Positions 40,148 to 49,891 are shown, numbered from the stretch's first letter. The stretch is 55,404 bases of DNA from JBBRGK01 sp036741355 (GCA_036741355.1 DAINSK010000024.1:1-55404), one strand, 5' to 3'. Translations and numbers: made by a program. Notes: a model not told the origin generated them from the letters alone.

Positions 40148-41569
40148 TCATACGACCACGGCATCCCGCAGCAATTTCATTGCGTGCCGGTTATGCTCTT
40201 CGATGATCGGCTCCATCTCGATGGTGGCGATGCGGCCGTCTTCGACGATGCATCGGCCGCCGACGACCGTGTAGCGGGGTGTCTGCGGTGCGCCAAAGAC
40301 GACCGCCGCCACGGGATCGGCAAGGCCGCCGGCGTACCCAACAAAGTTCAGGTCCAGCGTGAAGAAGTCGGCGCACTTGCCCGGCTCCAGCGAACCGATG
40401 TCCAATCGTCCCAACACTGCCGCGCCTCCCAGTGTTGCCATCTCCAGCGCCTGGCGCGCCGTCATCCATTCCCCTGCCCGCAGCGGGTCAGACGTCGAGA
40501 GCACGGTCTGCGGTCCCTCGGGTGGGAGCAGTCCCATCTTGAGGCGGGCGAGCAGCATCGCTTCCCGCACCTCGACGAGCAGGTTGGATCCGTCGTTGCT
40601 GGCCGAGCCGTCCACGCCGAGGCCCGTCTTGACGCCCGCGTCGAGGTACTTCTTCACGGGCGCGATTCCGGAGGCGAGACGCATATTCGACGAGGGGCAG
40701 TGGCAGACGCCCGCTCCCTTCGCCGCGAAGAGGCGAACTTCGTCGTCGTTCACGTGAACGGCGTGCGCGTACCAGACGTCGTTTGCGACCCAGTCGAGCG
40801 TCTCCATGTATGCCACCGGCCGCAGGCCGAAGTGCTCCAACGTGAAGCGCTCCTCGTCAAACGTTTCGCAGAGGTGTGTGTGCAGGCGCACACCGTAGCG
40901 CCGCGCCAGGCTCGCGGATTCGCGCATCAGGTCGGCCGTAACCGAGAACGGCGAACAGGGCGCGAGCACGATCTGGAGCATCGAGCCCGGCTTCGCGTTG
41001 TGATACCGCTCGATCACGCGCTGGGAATCTTCGAGGATCGCCGCCTCGTCCTCGACACAGTCGTCCGGGGGCAGGCCGCCCTTCGACTCGCCGAGGGACA
41101 TACTCCCGCGGGAGACGACGAACCGGCTGCCGAGCTCCGTCGCCGCGTGGATCTGATCGTCCACGCGACAGCCGTTCTGGAACACATAGGCATGGTCGAA
41201 GGCCGTCGTACAGCCGGAAAGCGCCAGTTCGGCGAGACCCACGATCGTGGCGGTGCGGGTCGAGGCTGGAGTCCGGGCCGCCCACAGGCGATAATGCGCC
41301 CGCAGCCAGGGAAAAAGATTGATGTTCTGCCCCGCGGGGATGTTACGGGTCAACGTCTGGTCGAGATGGTGGTGGCAATTCACAAGACCGGGCAGGATGA
41401 TTTGGCCGTGCAGGTCCAGCACCGTGTCGGCGCTACTGGGTAACTCGTCCATTGAACCGACCTGCTCGATGAAGCCGTCCCTGATGAAGAGCCCGGCGTT
41501 TGACAGCTCGCGCCGCTGCCCATCCATCGTCACAACCATCGCCGCATTCTTCGCCAGCATCGTTGACAT
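40148..41569 (-). CDS. 8-oxoguanine deaminase-like amidohydrolase
   Basis: A 473-residue amidohydrolase of the cytosine/guanine/hydroxyatrazine deaminase group. Metal ligands: HHHLDQT near residue 67, LHTHLCETFDEE near 232, a His in WYAHAVHV, and Asp in GLGVDGSASND. The sequence SASNDGSN and overall length match 8-oxoguanine deaminases, which convert 8-oxoguanine to urate; related members deaminate guanine or triazines. It is divergent from a xanthine-dehydrogenase-type operon. Together they could oxidise and deaminate purines, with a shared 216-bp promoter region. Confidence 0.88.
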   Translation of the reverse strand: MSTMLAKNAAMVVTMDGQRRELSNAGLFIRDGFIEQVGSMDELPSSADTVLDLHGQIILPGLVNCHHHLDQTLTRNIPAGQNINLFPWLRAHYRLWAARTPASTRTATIVGLAELALSGCTTAFDHAYVFQNGCRVDDQIHAATELGSRFVVSRGSMSLGESKGGLPPDDCVEDEAAILEDSQRVIERYHNAKPGSMLQIVLAPCSPFSVTADLMRESASLARRYGVRLHTHLCETFDEERFTLEHFGLRPVAYMETLDWVANDVWYAHAVHVNDDEVRLFAAKGAGVCHCPSSNMRLASGIAPVKKYLDAGVKTGLGVDGSASNDGSNLLVEVREAMLLARLKMGLLPPEGPQTVLSTSDPLRAGEWMTARQALEMATLGGAAVLGRLDIGSLEPGKCADFFTLDLNFVGYAGGLADPVAAVVFGAPQTPRYTVVGGRCIVEDGRIATIEMEPIIEEHNRHAMKLLRDAVVV

Positions 41570-41785
41570 CGGGGATCTCCCATCGTCTATACATGACCTG
41601 CATCGCCCAGCAGTTCTGAACTACGGTATCCGCGATAACGCTGCAACACCAGAGGCAACCGCCGCGGCCGGTAAAGCCGCCAAGACTCCCGTTCGTTGCA
41701 TTCTGTTGCGATCGCCTTTAAGGCGCGCATTGAGGCAACGCAGCACCAATGATAGGCTCCCTCAGACACGTTCGTGAGGTGCGGC

Positions 41786-42616
41786 ATGGATCTAAACACC
41801 GTCCTGGACGTCAGCCGGCCCAGGGGTCGTGAGAACCTTGACGGCTGGCGCCCGGGCGACGCCTGGCTCGCGGGTGGAACCTGGCTGTTTTCGGAGCCGC
41901 AACCCGCGATCGATCGGTTGGTCGACCTCGACGGCCTGGGATGGCCGTCGATCACGATCGACGAACGAGGGCTCATCATCGCAGCGACCTGTCGGATCGC
42001 CGAACTATACGAGCTCGCGGCGTCGCCTGCATGGACGGCAGCACCGCTCATCGCCCAGTGCTGTCGGTCGCTGCTCGCCTCATTCAAGATCTGGAACGCG
42101 GCGACGGTCGGCGGGAACGTCTGCATGTCGCTGCCGGCCGGCGCCATGATCTCACTCGTCACCGCGCTGCGGGGCGACTGCGTCATCTGGTGCGCGGACG
42201 GAAGCGAGCGCCGGCTGCCGGTGGAGCAGTTCGTGACCGGTGTGCACGAAAACGCCCTGCGACCGGGCGATCTCCTGCGAGCAATTGAGCTGCCGCTCGC
42301 CGCACTTCAAGCGACGACGAGCTTCCGCCAGATTTCACTCAGCCCCCTCGGACGCTCGGCCGCGCTGCTGATCGGCTCGCTAAGCCCGCTCTATGGCACA
42401 TTTGCGTTAACGGTTACTGCTTCGACCGTTCGGCCGCTACGGCTCGAATTCTCCACGCTGCCGTCGGGGAGTGAGCTCAGCGCGCGGGTCACTGAGGAGA
42501 TTCCGGACTCGCTCTATCTCGACGACGTGCACGGAGAGCCCGCATACCGCAAGCACATCACCTATCTTTTTGCCGAACAGATCCGGAACGAACTCGCCCA
42601 AGGAGCATCCCGATGA
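41786..42616 (+). CDS. FAD-binding subunit of a molybdenum hydroxylase
   Basis: The 276-residue protein is the medium (FAD) subunit of xanthine-dehydrogenase-family enzymes: DAWLAGGTWLFSEPQP near residue 25 for FAD-pyrophosphate contacts and KIWNAATVGGNVCMSLPAGA at about 103-122. ATG 41786 has GAGG 8 nt upstream; GTG 41774 is less likely. Its stop overlaps the next start (ATGA), so the subunits are coupled. FAD passes electrons from the Fe-S clusters of the next gene product to NAD or another acceptor. Confidence 0.88.
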   Translation: MDLNTVLDVSRPRGRENLDGWRPGDAWLAGGTWLFSEPQPAIDRLVDLDGLGWPSITIDERGLIIAATCRIAELYELAASPAWTAAPLIAQCCRSLLASFKIWNAATVGGNVCMSLPAGAMISLVTALRGDCVIWCADGSERRLPVEQFVTGVHENALRPGDLLRAIELPLAALQATTSFRQISLSPLGRSAALLIGSLSPLYGTFALTVTASTVRPLRLEFSTLPSGSELSARVTEEIPDSLYLDDVHGEPAYRKHITYLFAEQIRNELAQGASR

Positions 42617-45342
42617 GCTTCAACGTCAACGGCACGGCCTTCGACGAGCGTCCGCGCCCGGGCCAGTGCCTGCGCACCTTCCTGCGCGACCTCGGCTGGT
42701 TCGGCGTGAAAAAAGGGTGTGACGCCGGGGACTGCGGCGCCTGCACGGTGCTGGTCGACGGCAAGCCGGTGCATAGCTGCCTCTACCCGGCGTTCCGCGC
42801 GGAAGGGCGGCGGATTACGACGATCGAGGGGCTGGCACCGGACGGTGAGCTGCACCCCATGCAGCGCGCCTTCCTCAACGCTCAGGGATTCCAGTGCGGC
42901 TTCTGCACGGCGGGCATGGTGCTGACCGCATCGACGTTCGACCAAGAACAACTTGCAGACCTTCCGCATGCTCTGAAAGGCAACCTGTGCCGCTGCACCG
43001 GCTACAACGCGATCGAGGATGCAATTCGCGGCGTCATACATATCGACGCGGATGAACCGGGAATGAGCAGCGGGCGCAGCCTGCCCGCGCCCGCCGGACC
43101 GGCGATCGTGACCGGCCAGGCCCGCTACACCCTCGACACGGCTGTTGAGGGGCTGCTGCACGCAAAGCTACTGCGGTCGCCCCACGCCCACGCAAAGATT
43201 CTCTCGATCGACAAGGACGAGGCATTGGCCGTTCCGGGCGTCCACGCCGTCTTCACCTGGGAAGATGTGCCGCGCCGGCTGTATACGACCGCGCGCCACG
43301 ATAATCCACGCGTCGACCCCAATGACACCTACGTCCTGGACGACGTCGTGCGGTTCGCCGGCCAGCGCATCGCCGCCGTGGTCGCCGAAACCGAAGGCGC
43401 CGCCGAAGAAGGCTGCCGCCGGTTGAAGGTCGAATACGAGCTGCTGCCGGCCGTGTTCGATCCAGAGGGGGCGATGCAGCCCGGCGCACCGGTCATCCAC
43501 AACAAGGGCGGGGAATCGCGCATCCGCCGCCCGGGCCAAAATATCCTGGCCGAGCTCCACGGCGAGGTTGGCGACGTCGCTGCCGGATTCGCCCAGGCCG
43601 ACGTCATTCACGAGGCGACGTACGAGACGAGCCGGGCGCAGCACGCTCACCTCGAGACGCACGCCAGCATCGCCTGGGTGGACGACTCCGGGCGGCTGCA
43701 CGTCCGCACCAGTTCGCAGGCCCCGTTCCTGACCAAACAGGCACTTTGCTACCTGTTCGACCTCGACCCGACGAACGTTCACGTCTTTTGCGAACGCGTG
43801 GGCGGCGGCTTTGGCGGTAAACAGGAGATGCTCACCGAGGAGATCTGCGTTCTCGCGGTATTGAAGACCGGCAGGCCGGTGAAGCTGGAGTTCACCCGCG
43901 AAGAGGAGTTCATCGGCGCGCCGTCGCGTCATCCGATGAGCATTCATGTCAAAGCGGGCGCCCGAAGCGACGGTACGCTCACCTCCCTCCAGATGCGGGT
44001 GGTTTCGAACACCGGCGCCTACGGCAACCACGGCAGCGAGACGCTGTTCCACGCTTGCGGCAACTCGATCGGCGTCTATCGCTGCCCGAATAAAAAGGTC
44101 GACGGATATGCCGTGTACACGAACATTGTTCCCGCCGGCGCTTTCCGCGGCTACGGCATCAGCCAGACGACCTTCGCGGTGGAATCGGCGATGGAAGAAC
44201 TGGCGCGTTCGCTACAAATCGACCCGATCGAGTTCCGTCTGCGCAACGTCGTACGTGCCATCGATCCGGTGGTAACGGTGGATTCCGGACCGACGGACGC
44301 AGAATTCGGCAGCTACGGCCTCGATCAATGCCTGCGCCTCGTACAGGAATCGTTAGAGCGCGGCAACGGGGTGCCTTCTCCTGAGGGAGACGATTGGCTC
44401 ACGGGCAAAGGCGTGGCGCTGGCGATGATCGACTGCGCCCCGCCAACGGAGCACCGTTCCGAGGCGTGGATCCGCCTTGCAGCCGACGGCTCGTACGACC
44501 TTGCGATCGGTACGGCGGAATTTGGAAACGGCACGACGACCGTTCACTGCCAGATCGCGGCAAGCCGTCTGGGAACGACGATGTCGCGCATTCGCGTCGT
44601 TCAGTCTGATACGGACCGGACCGGCTATGACACGGGCGCTTTTGGCTCCACGGGGGTCGTCGTTGCGGGAAAGGCGGTCGCAATGGCAGCCGAGGCACTA
44701 TCTACTCGCATCCTGGCTTTCGCCTCCGAGCACGCCGGGGTCCCGCCGGATGCGTGCCGGTTGGACGGCGACGCGGTGATCTGCGGCGGCAAGCGGTTCA
44801 CCCTCAGTGAGGTTTACGGTGCCGCGGTTAGCGCCGGGCGTGAGTTAGCGACGGTCCGCAAAGCGAGCAATTCTCCGCGTTCCATTGCGTTCAACGTTCA
44901 CGGTTTCCGTATCGCCGTGCACCGACTTACCGGTCAAATCACCATCCTGCAGAGCGTCCACGCTGCCGACGCGGGCACGGTGATGAACCCACGGCAGTGT
45001 CGCGGGCAGATCGAGGGCGCCGTGGCGCAGGCGATCGGTTGGACGCTATACGAAAAGATGGTGTTCGACGGCCAGGGCCGGATGGTCAACCCGACCTTCC
45101 GCAACTATCACATCCCGGCCTTTGCCGACGTGCCGCGAACCGAAGTGCATTTTGCCGTGACGTACGACTCGTTCGGCCCATCAGGCGCGAAATCCGCGGG
45201 CGAAGGTCCGTTCGACCCCGTCGCACCGGCGCTTGCCAACGCTCTGGCCAATGCCACCGGAGTACGATTCCATTCGCTACCCCTCGCACCAGACCGGATC
45301 TATAAGGCCATTGGCGAAAGACTGGCATTACGGAGTGTATAA
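42613..45342 (+). CDS. fused [2Fe-2S]-molybdopterin subunit of a xanthine dehydrogenase-type enzyme
   Basis: A 909-residue fusion of the small and large subunits. Residues 1-160: plant-type ferredoxin ligands Cys36, Cys41, Cys44 and Cys56 (GCDAGDCGACTVLVDG), then the second cluster Cys95, Cys98, Cys126 and Cys128 (QCGFCTAGM, LCRCTGYN). Residues about 165-909: Moco domain with GGGFGGKQEML, AGAFRGYG and the C-terminal GAKSAGEGPFDPVAPALAN, with the likely catalytic Glu in SAGEG. E. coli XdhD has a similar fusion. The product probably hydroxylates a purine or N-heterocycle. Confidence 0.92.
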   Translation: MSFNVNGTAFDERPRPGQCLRTFLRDLGWFGVKKGCDAGDCGACTVLVDGKPVHSCLYPAFRAEGRRITTIEGLAPDGELHPMQRAFLNAQGFQCGFCTAGMVLTASTFDQEQLADLPHALKGNLCRCTGYNAIEDAIRGVIHIDADEPGMSSGRSLPAPAGPAIVTGQARYTLDTAVEGLLHAKLLRSPHAHAKILSIDKDEALAVPGVHAVFTWEDVPRRLYTTARHDNPRVDPNDTYVLDDVVRFAGQRIAAVVAETEGAAEEGCRRLKVEYELLPAVFDPEGAMQPGAPVIHNKGGESRIRRPGQNILAELHGEVGDVAAGFAQADVIHEATYETSRAQHAHLETHASIAWVDDSGRLHVRTSSQAPFLTKQALCYLFDLDPTNVHVFCERVGGGFGGKQEMLTEEICVLAVLKTGRPVKLEFTREEEFIGAPSRHPMSIHVKAGARSDGTLTSLQMRVVSNTGAYGNHGSETLFHACGNSIGVYRCPNKKVDGYAVYTNIVPAGAFRGYGISQTTFAVESAMEELARSLQIDPIEFRLRNVVRAIDPVVTVDSGPTDAEFGSYGLDQCLRLVQESLERGNGVPSPEGDDWLTGKGVALAMIDCAPPTEHRSEAWIRLAADGSYDLAIGTAEFGNGTTTVHCQIAASRLGTTMSRIRVVQSDTDRTGYDTGAFGSTGVVVAGKAVAMAAEALSTRILAFASEHAGVPPDACRLDGDAVICGGKRFTLSEVYGAAVSAGRELATVRKASNSPRSIAFNVHGFRIAVHRLTGQITILQSVHAADAGTVMNPRQCRGQIEGAVAQAIGWTLYEKMVFDGQGRMVNPTFRNYHIPAFADVPRTEVHFAVTYDSFGPSGAKSAGEGPFDPVAPALANALANATGVRFHSLPLAPDRIYKAIGERLALRSV

Positions 45343-45345
45343 CGC

Positions 45346-46998
45346 ATGGACCTCGAACAAGCCGCCTCTGAACCGTCTGCTGTGCCTACTGAAGGTTCGG
45401 GCACCGCTGCCGAGTCGACGGTCATTCCGAGCTCCGGCGATGCGATCGCAGGCCGCGGTATAAAACTGTCGCGGCGGCGCTTCGTCGGGCTTGTCGGGGC
45501 AGGCACAAGTGCGGTTGCGGGGCTGGCAATCAGTCCTGTCGGACTCACCAACCGACCGCGCCACCTCGCTGCATCGTCCAATGACGACCAGGATACCGGT
45601 TTTCGGGAACCAGCCAGCCAACGCAGTCAGAATGGCGTGCTAGCCGTTACCTTGCACGCCAGCGTCAGCCAGACCTCCTTCGCCGGACGGCCGGTCACTT
45701 CGGCGCTTTACAATGGCACTTTTCCGGGTCCCACGTTGCGCGTACATCCGGGAGATCTGCTTGTAGTCACGCTCGTCAACGACCTGGCTGAGCCGACCAA
45801 CCTCCATTTCCACGGATCGCACGTGTCGCCCGCCGGACATGGAGATAACATCTTCATCCACGTGCTGCCCGGCGAGAGCTTCACGTACGCCTACGATATC
45901 GCCAGCGACCATCGGGCCGGACTCAACTGGTACCACCCTCATTCCCACGGCACGAATGAGAACCAGGTCTTCGGCGGGATGGCCGGCGCCATTATCGTCG
46001 AAGGCGACCTCGACGAACTCCCGGGTATAACGGGCCTCGAGGAACGGCTGCTGTTCCTGCAATACACGGTGGTAGGCAATGACGGTCGCACTCTGCACGT
46101 CGATGAAACACACGTGGACGACCCGGCGGACCTGCCGGGCGTGGAATATGTGCTCGTAAACGGGCAGTTCGAGCCGACCCTGAGCATCCGGCCGGGAGAA
46201 ACTCAGCGGTGGCGGATAGCCAACGCGAGTGCCAACCGGTTTTTCCTGCTGGTCTTGGAGGGGCATCAGTTCCATCTCATCGCCCGCGACGGCGACCCGC
46301 TTTCGCACGTCCAGACGGTGGACGAGCTATTGATGGGCCCCGGTCAGCGGCGGGAGGTTCTCGTACAGGGCGGCCCCGCCGGGGTTTATACGTTACGGTC
46401 GCTCGCCTATGCGTGGGGCTTCGATACTGATCCGTATGCGACGGTCGGTTATCTCAAATCAGAAGGCGAGCCACTGGCACTGCAACCGTTGCCGGCCGCG
46501 CTGTTGCCGGTCCTGGACCTGCGCGATCTCGCCATCGACCGGAAACGCGAGTTCACGCTCGGCATCGAACAGACCGACGATCTGGCGAACCCGCGTTTCG
46601 TCGTCGATGGCCAGATTTTCGACCCGAACCGAATCGACGTTGTGACGGAACTGGGTTCCATCGAGGAATGGACCATCATCAACGCGTCCGACGATTGGCA
46701 CCCATTCCATATTCACATCAACGATATCCAGGTGGTCGCCATCAACGGTCAGCCGGTGGACAACTTCGGCTACGAAGATACGGTTCTCGTCCCACCCAAG
46801 GGCGGCACAATGACGTTCCGGACGCATTTCGAGGACTTCCTTGGCAAGTTCGTGTGGCATTGCCACATTTTGCGCCACGAAGAACGCGGCATGATGCAGG
46901 TTATCGAGGTGGTGGCCAGAGGTTCGGCTGCGTCATTCCCGCAATCCACACCAACGAGCGGTACTGCGCCGGCCCCCGGCGACCACACGCATCACTAG
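45346..46998 (+). CDS. Tat-exported multicopper oxidase
   Basis: A 550-residue multicopper oxidase. A twin-arginine signal SRRRFVG (42-48) with a hydrophobic stretch predicts export. Copper ligands: NLHFHGSH, WYHPHSHG, WHPFHIHI and the type 1 end WHCHILRHEERGMM. Length and a His-rich end (DHTHH) resemble CueO/laccase-like enzymes, which oxidise Cu(I), phenols or amines. It begins 3 bp after the xanthine dehydrogenase stop with no Shine-Dalgarno, so translation is coupled to it, an unusual partner. It lies only 2.9 kb from the copper island. Confidence 0.92.
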   Translation: MDLEQAASEPSAVPTEGSGTAAESTVIPSSGDAIAGRGIKLSRRRFVGLVGAGTSAVAGLAISPVGLTNRPRHLAASSNDDQDTGFREPASQRSQNGVLAVTLHASVSQTSFAGRPVTSALYNGTFPGPTLRVHPGDLLVVTLVNDLAEPTNLHFHGSHVSPAGHGDNIFIHVLPGESFTYAYDIASDHRAGLNWYHPHSHGTNENQVFGGMAGAIIVEGDLDELPGITGLEERLLFLQYTVVGNDGRTLHVDETHVDDPADLPGVEYVLVNGQFEPTLSIRPGETQRWRIANASANRFFLLVLEGHQFHLIARDGDPLSHVQTVDELLMGPGQRREVLVQGGPAGVYTLRSLAYAWGFDTDPYATVGYLKSEGEPLALQPLPAALLPVLDLRDLAIDRKREFTLGIEQTDDLANPRFVVDGQIFDPNRIDVVTELGSIEEWTIINASDDWHPFHIHINDIQVVAINGQPVDNFGYEDTVLVPPKGGTMTFRTHFEDFLGKFVWHCHILRHEERGMMQVIEVVARGSAASFPQSTPTSGTAPAPGDHTHH

Positions 46999-47061
46999 CC
47001 GGCAGCCTCATTGCCCAACCTCGGCTGCCACCCCGGAAAGCGCGCTTGGTCCGTCATCGAG

Positions 47062-47637
47062 CTAGAGATTGAAGAACGCGGTTTCCGCAGCGCCCTGAAG
47101 GATGATGTCGAAGCGGTAAACGGCTCTACCGTCGTCGGTTGTACGTTGAGCCATCAGTGATGAACGCCGATCGGGTGGAACGCGCTGCAGCACCGGGTCG
47201 GCGGCGTTGGCCGGGTCGTCCGCGAAGTACATCCGCGTCGAGAGGTGGTTCAAAAGGCCGCGGGCTAGCACGATAACGCAGATGTGCGGCGCCTGCCAGG
47301 CTGTCTCGTCGAACGGGACGCGACCCGGCTTCACCGTCTCGAAGAAAAAGCCGCCCGTGTCGTCAGTGCCTGCCCGCCCGAAGCCGCTGAACCCGGCGTC
47401 CAGGGAAACCGGTCGCTGGTCGAATGGATGGTTGTAGCGACCGTGGCAATTCGCTTGCCACAGCTCAACTACAGCGTCCGCGACCGGGTCGCCGCTTCCA
47501 TCCAACACCCGCCCCTCGATCCGGATCGGTTGGCCTTTTGTGCCTGGCTGCACGAGCACGTTCTGGACCTCGCGCAGGAGGCACGGATGGAAGAACGGTC
47601 CCACGGTCTGGGACGGGGTAATGCCCGGCACACTCAT
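47062..47637 (-). CDS. pcaG: protocatechuate 3,4-dioxygenase alpha subunit
   Basis: The 191-residue protein starts MSVPGITPSQTVGPFFHPC (ATG 47637), the typical PcaG opening, followed by the intradiol dioxygenase beta-core (IRIEGRVLDGSGDPVADAVV, ELWQANCHGRYNHP) and GGFFFETVKPGRVPFDE. The alpha subunit pairs with PcaH and contributes to the active-site cleft but carries no iron. ATG overlaps the pcaH stop (ATGA), giving pcaH-pcaG order. Together they cleave protocatechuate to beta-carboxy-muconate. No other pca gene is in the window. Confidence 0.92.
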   Translation of the reverse strand: MSVPGITPSQTVGPFFHPCLLREVQNVLVQPGTKGQPIRIEGRVLDGSGDPVADAVVELWQANCHGRYNHPFDQRPVSLDAGFSGFGRAGTDDTGGFFFETVKPGRVPFDETAWQAPHICVIVLARGLLNHLSTRMYFADDPANAADPVLQRVPPDRRSSLMAQRTTDDGRAVYRFDIILQGAAETAFFNL

Positions 47638-48365
47638 CGAGCCCCGCCGTTCGGCGCCTCGAACGGCGTCGCGCAGAGGCCGCGCAGCACGATATCCCAG
47701 CGCCACCCCAGCGCCCATTCCTGCTCCGTGACGTCGTGCGCGTACGACGAAATCAGCCGCGCCCGCGCGGCCTCGCCCGGCACCGAGTTGAAGATCGGGT
47801 CGATCGCGAGCAAGGGATCGTCGGGAAAGTACATCTGCGTGACCAGGCGCGAGACCAGCGAGGGGCCGAAGACAGAAAAGTGAATGTGCGCCGGCCGCCA
47901 GGCGTTCGAGTGGTTGCGCCACGGATAGGCGCCGGGCCGGATCGTGAGGAACCGGTAGACGCCGTTCCCGTCCGTGAGACAGCGCCCCATACCAAGGAAA
48001 TTGGGATCAAGCGGTCCCGGCCACTGGTCGCTGCGATGGGAATACCGACCCGCGGCGTTCGCCTGCCAGATCTCGAGCAGCGTGTTGGGCACCGGCTCGC
48101 CGCGCTCGTCGAGCACGCGACCAGTCACGATAATCCGCTGGCCGATCGCCTCGCCGCCGGTGCCGGCGTTGCGCGTTAAATCAGCATCCTCTGGCGTCAC
48201 CGAGCTGACCGCAGGGCCGGGCCCGGTCAGCTCCGATAACGTTAGCGGAACGTCGACGAGCGGCAGCGACGGCGCCCGGCGGCGCGTTGACTGATACGCC
48301 TCGTACAGGTACGGCGGAAAGACGTCCACCTCGCGGCGGGCGATCGACGCGATCGTCGTTAGCAT
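47634..48365 (-). CDS. pcaH: protocatechuate 3,4-dioxygenase beta subunit
   Basis: The 243-residue beta subunit holds the non-haem Fe(III). Its four ligands are visible: Tyr in NAAGRYSH, Tyr in IRPGAYPW, and two His in WRPAHIHFS. The N-terminal PPYLYEAYQSTRRRAP is the PcaH-type extension. The ring-cleavage reaction opens protocatechuate between its hydroxyls. It is first in the minus-strand pcaHG pair. The gene lies next to the multicopper oxidase on the opposite strand. Confidence 0.93.
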   Translation of the reverse strand: MLTTIASIARREVDVFPPYLYEAYQSTRRRAPSLPLVDVPLTLSELTGPGPAVSSVTPEDADLTRNAGTGGEAIGQRIIVTGRVLDERGEPVPNTLLEIWQANAAGRYSHRSDQWPGPLDPNFLGMGRCLTDGNGVYRFLTIRPGAYPWRNHSNAWRPAHIHFSVFGPSLVSRLVTQMYFPDDPLLAIDPIFNSVPGEAARARLISSYAHDVTEQEWALGWRWDIVLRGLCATPFEAPNGGAR

Positions 48366-48465
48366 CGCTGCCCCCTTGCCTCACAAATCGCCGTTCTCAG
48401 TATAGAGGACCCCCGACGGCAGCAATGTGCAGTGACCCACGGAAGACGCTCGGCCGGAAGCAACT

Positions 48466-48883
48466 GATACAATCGATATCGAAGCGTTAAACGACGCCTA
48501 GACGCGCATTGCCGCGTTGCAGTCGCGCACCGGTTGGTGGGGCGTGTGGGAGCGAGACCGCGACGAGCACACCTGGATCGGCGGCTCGCCAGGGACTGAC
48601 CTGGCTTTGCGGTGAATGGCTGTACGACCACGAGGTCGCCGCCGTGGCGGTCGACAACATCGCCGTGGAGGTCTCTGCCTTTCAGGTGGAGGGCGTGGCG
48701 GTCCTGCCCATGCACCTTCTGTGCCTTCGTGAGATGGGTATGATGCTGGGCGAGATGTGGAACCTGGAAGCACTGGGCCGGGACTGCGCCGAGGATGGTC
48801 AGTACACCTTCCAAATCTGCGCGCCGCCATTACGCATTACGGGCGCAGTCGGCTCGCCGATTAACCCGATCGCGGTCAAGTAA
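48466..48883 (+). pseudogene. cyclase-family (kynurenine formamidase-like) remnant
   Basis: Frame 1 reads DTIDIEALNDA, TAG (48499-48501), then TRIAALQSRTGWWGVWERDR and HTWIGGSPG. One extra A at about 48595 moves reading to a second frame with GLTWLCGEWLYDHEVAAVAV, NIAVEV, LPMHLLCLREMGMMLGE and ITGAVGSPINPIAVK. This is the C-terminal half of a metal-dependent cyclase/formamidase. The N-terminal metal-binding motif (HxGTHxD) is absent. A 5-prime deletion, a nonsense codon and a frameshift show it is dead. No Shine-Dalgarno is present. Confidence 0.75.
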
Positions 48884-48952
48884 ACCGACTCTCCCGGTGA
48901 TGAGCGCAATGGGCGATATTCCCCCGGGATGTCTGGTCGAGGCTTGATGGGT

Positions 48953-49456
48953 CTATGAGAACGGTTCTACCACCATACGGCTGCCGAGAATCTGGCCCTC
49001 GACTGGCGCGCTCTGCTCGTCCTTCAGGTTGAACGTGAAGATGCGAAAGAGGCCGGTGAAGCTATCGCCGGACGGGTCAAGCGTGATACGCAACCAAGAC
49101 TTGCGGCGGCCGATGTACGTCCCAGCGCTGTCGAACTCCAGCGCGAGGTAGGTAACGTCGTAGACCGCATCGTCAACCTGCTGCCAGACCCCCAGGCCAG
49201 GGCTCTCGGTCGGATGCGTGTTTCCGGTGCGTATGAAGCCACCGTCGGACATGACCCTGACTAGGATACCGTTGGGCACGCTGCCCGCCCGCGTGCTGGT
49301 CACGATCCAGGTCCCAACCAACGATGAGTTGTTTTGCCTGACGCCCGCCTTCGTCGTCCGAGGAACCATACCGGTCGCCAGCGCAGCCCCAACAGCGAGT
49401 GCGGTGCCGGCTCCGCGCACGATGCTGCGGCGACTGATCCGCTGTTTCTGTGCCAT
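48953..49456 (-). CDS. Tat-signal secreted protein, unknown function
   Basis: The 167-residue protein has a twin-arginine signal (ISRRSIVRG at 7-15, then an Ala-rich core) with likely cleavage near TKA-GV around residue 38. The mature domain (SSLVGTWIVTSTRAGSVPNG, then VRVMSDGGFIRTG) is beta-rich and resembles short lipocalin-like secreted proteins in Actinobacteria and Chloroflexota. It ends in LGSRMVVEPFS. A cofactor-free extracytoplasmic binding role is only a guess. No operon partner is visible. Confidence 0.7.
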   Translation of the reverse strand: MAQKQRISRRSIVRGAGTALAVGAALATGMVPRTTKAGVRQNNSSLVGTWIVTSTRAGSVPNGILVRVMSDGGFIRTGNTHPTESPGLGVWQQVDDAVYDVTYLALEFDSAGTYIGRRKSWLRITLDPSGDSFTGLFRIFTFNLKDEQSAPVEGQILGSRMVVEPFS

Positions 49457-49586
49457 GGCCTACCTCCTATTAACCCGAATATTTCGGCCTCGGTAAAGCA
49501 TACCACGGTTTGTCGATGGCCGACTGGGAGTGATAGTTTGATGTGGCTTGCGGGGGAGCCGTAAACTGGCCCGGCGGAGCGGTATG

Positions 49587-49676
49587 ATGACCGACCCAAC
49601 GCGCGCCCTGGATGGTCTGCGCGTCGTCGAGTACGGCGATAACGTCTCCGCACCGTACACCGCCAAGTACTCATAA
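49587..49676 (+). pseudogene. CaiB/BaiF CoA-transferase family III, first 30 codons only
   Basis: MTDPTRALDGLRVVEYGDNV, then SAPYTAK is the unmistakable opening of a family III CoA-transferase (LDGLRVVEY..VSAPYTAKLLADLGAD). It stops at TAA 49674-49676 where the protein should go on for about 370 more residues. Only the 5-prime end was kept, probably by deletion before the copper island. The 470-bp stretch 49457-49927 holds only this fragment and the copA promoter. Confidence 0.75.
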
Positions 49677-49855
49677 GGCATGTTTGCGGCGTTGCCAAGC
49701 AGCGTGTCGAATCGGCCAGTGCACGTAACGTCTCGGCCTCGTCGACGTGGGCCCCGCCGTCCAGGAGGTCCCGAGCCGTCGCGACGCTGCGGGTCAATCG
49801 CCCGCACGCTGCACTCCGACGCGGGCAACGGAACAATAAAGCGGCGCGCAGGCTT

Positions 49856-49884
49856 GACAAGGCAGGGTTGACGAGCTCTAATAG
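49856..49884 (+). promoter_or_regulatory. copA promoter
   Basis: A near-consensus sigma-70-type promoter: TTGACA (49856-49861), 17-bp spacer, TCTAAT (49879-49884). It precedes copA by 44 bp. Confidence 0.75.
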
Positions 49885-49891
49885 TCTCATA

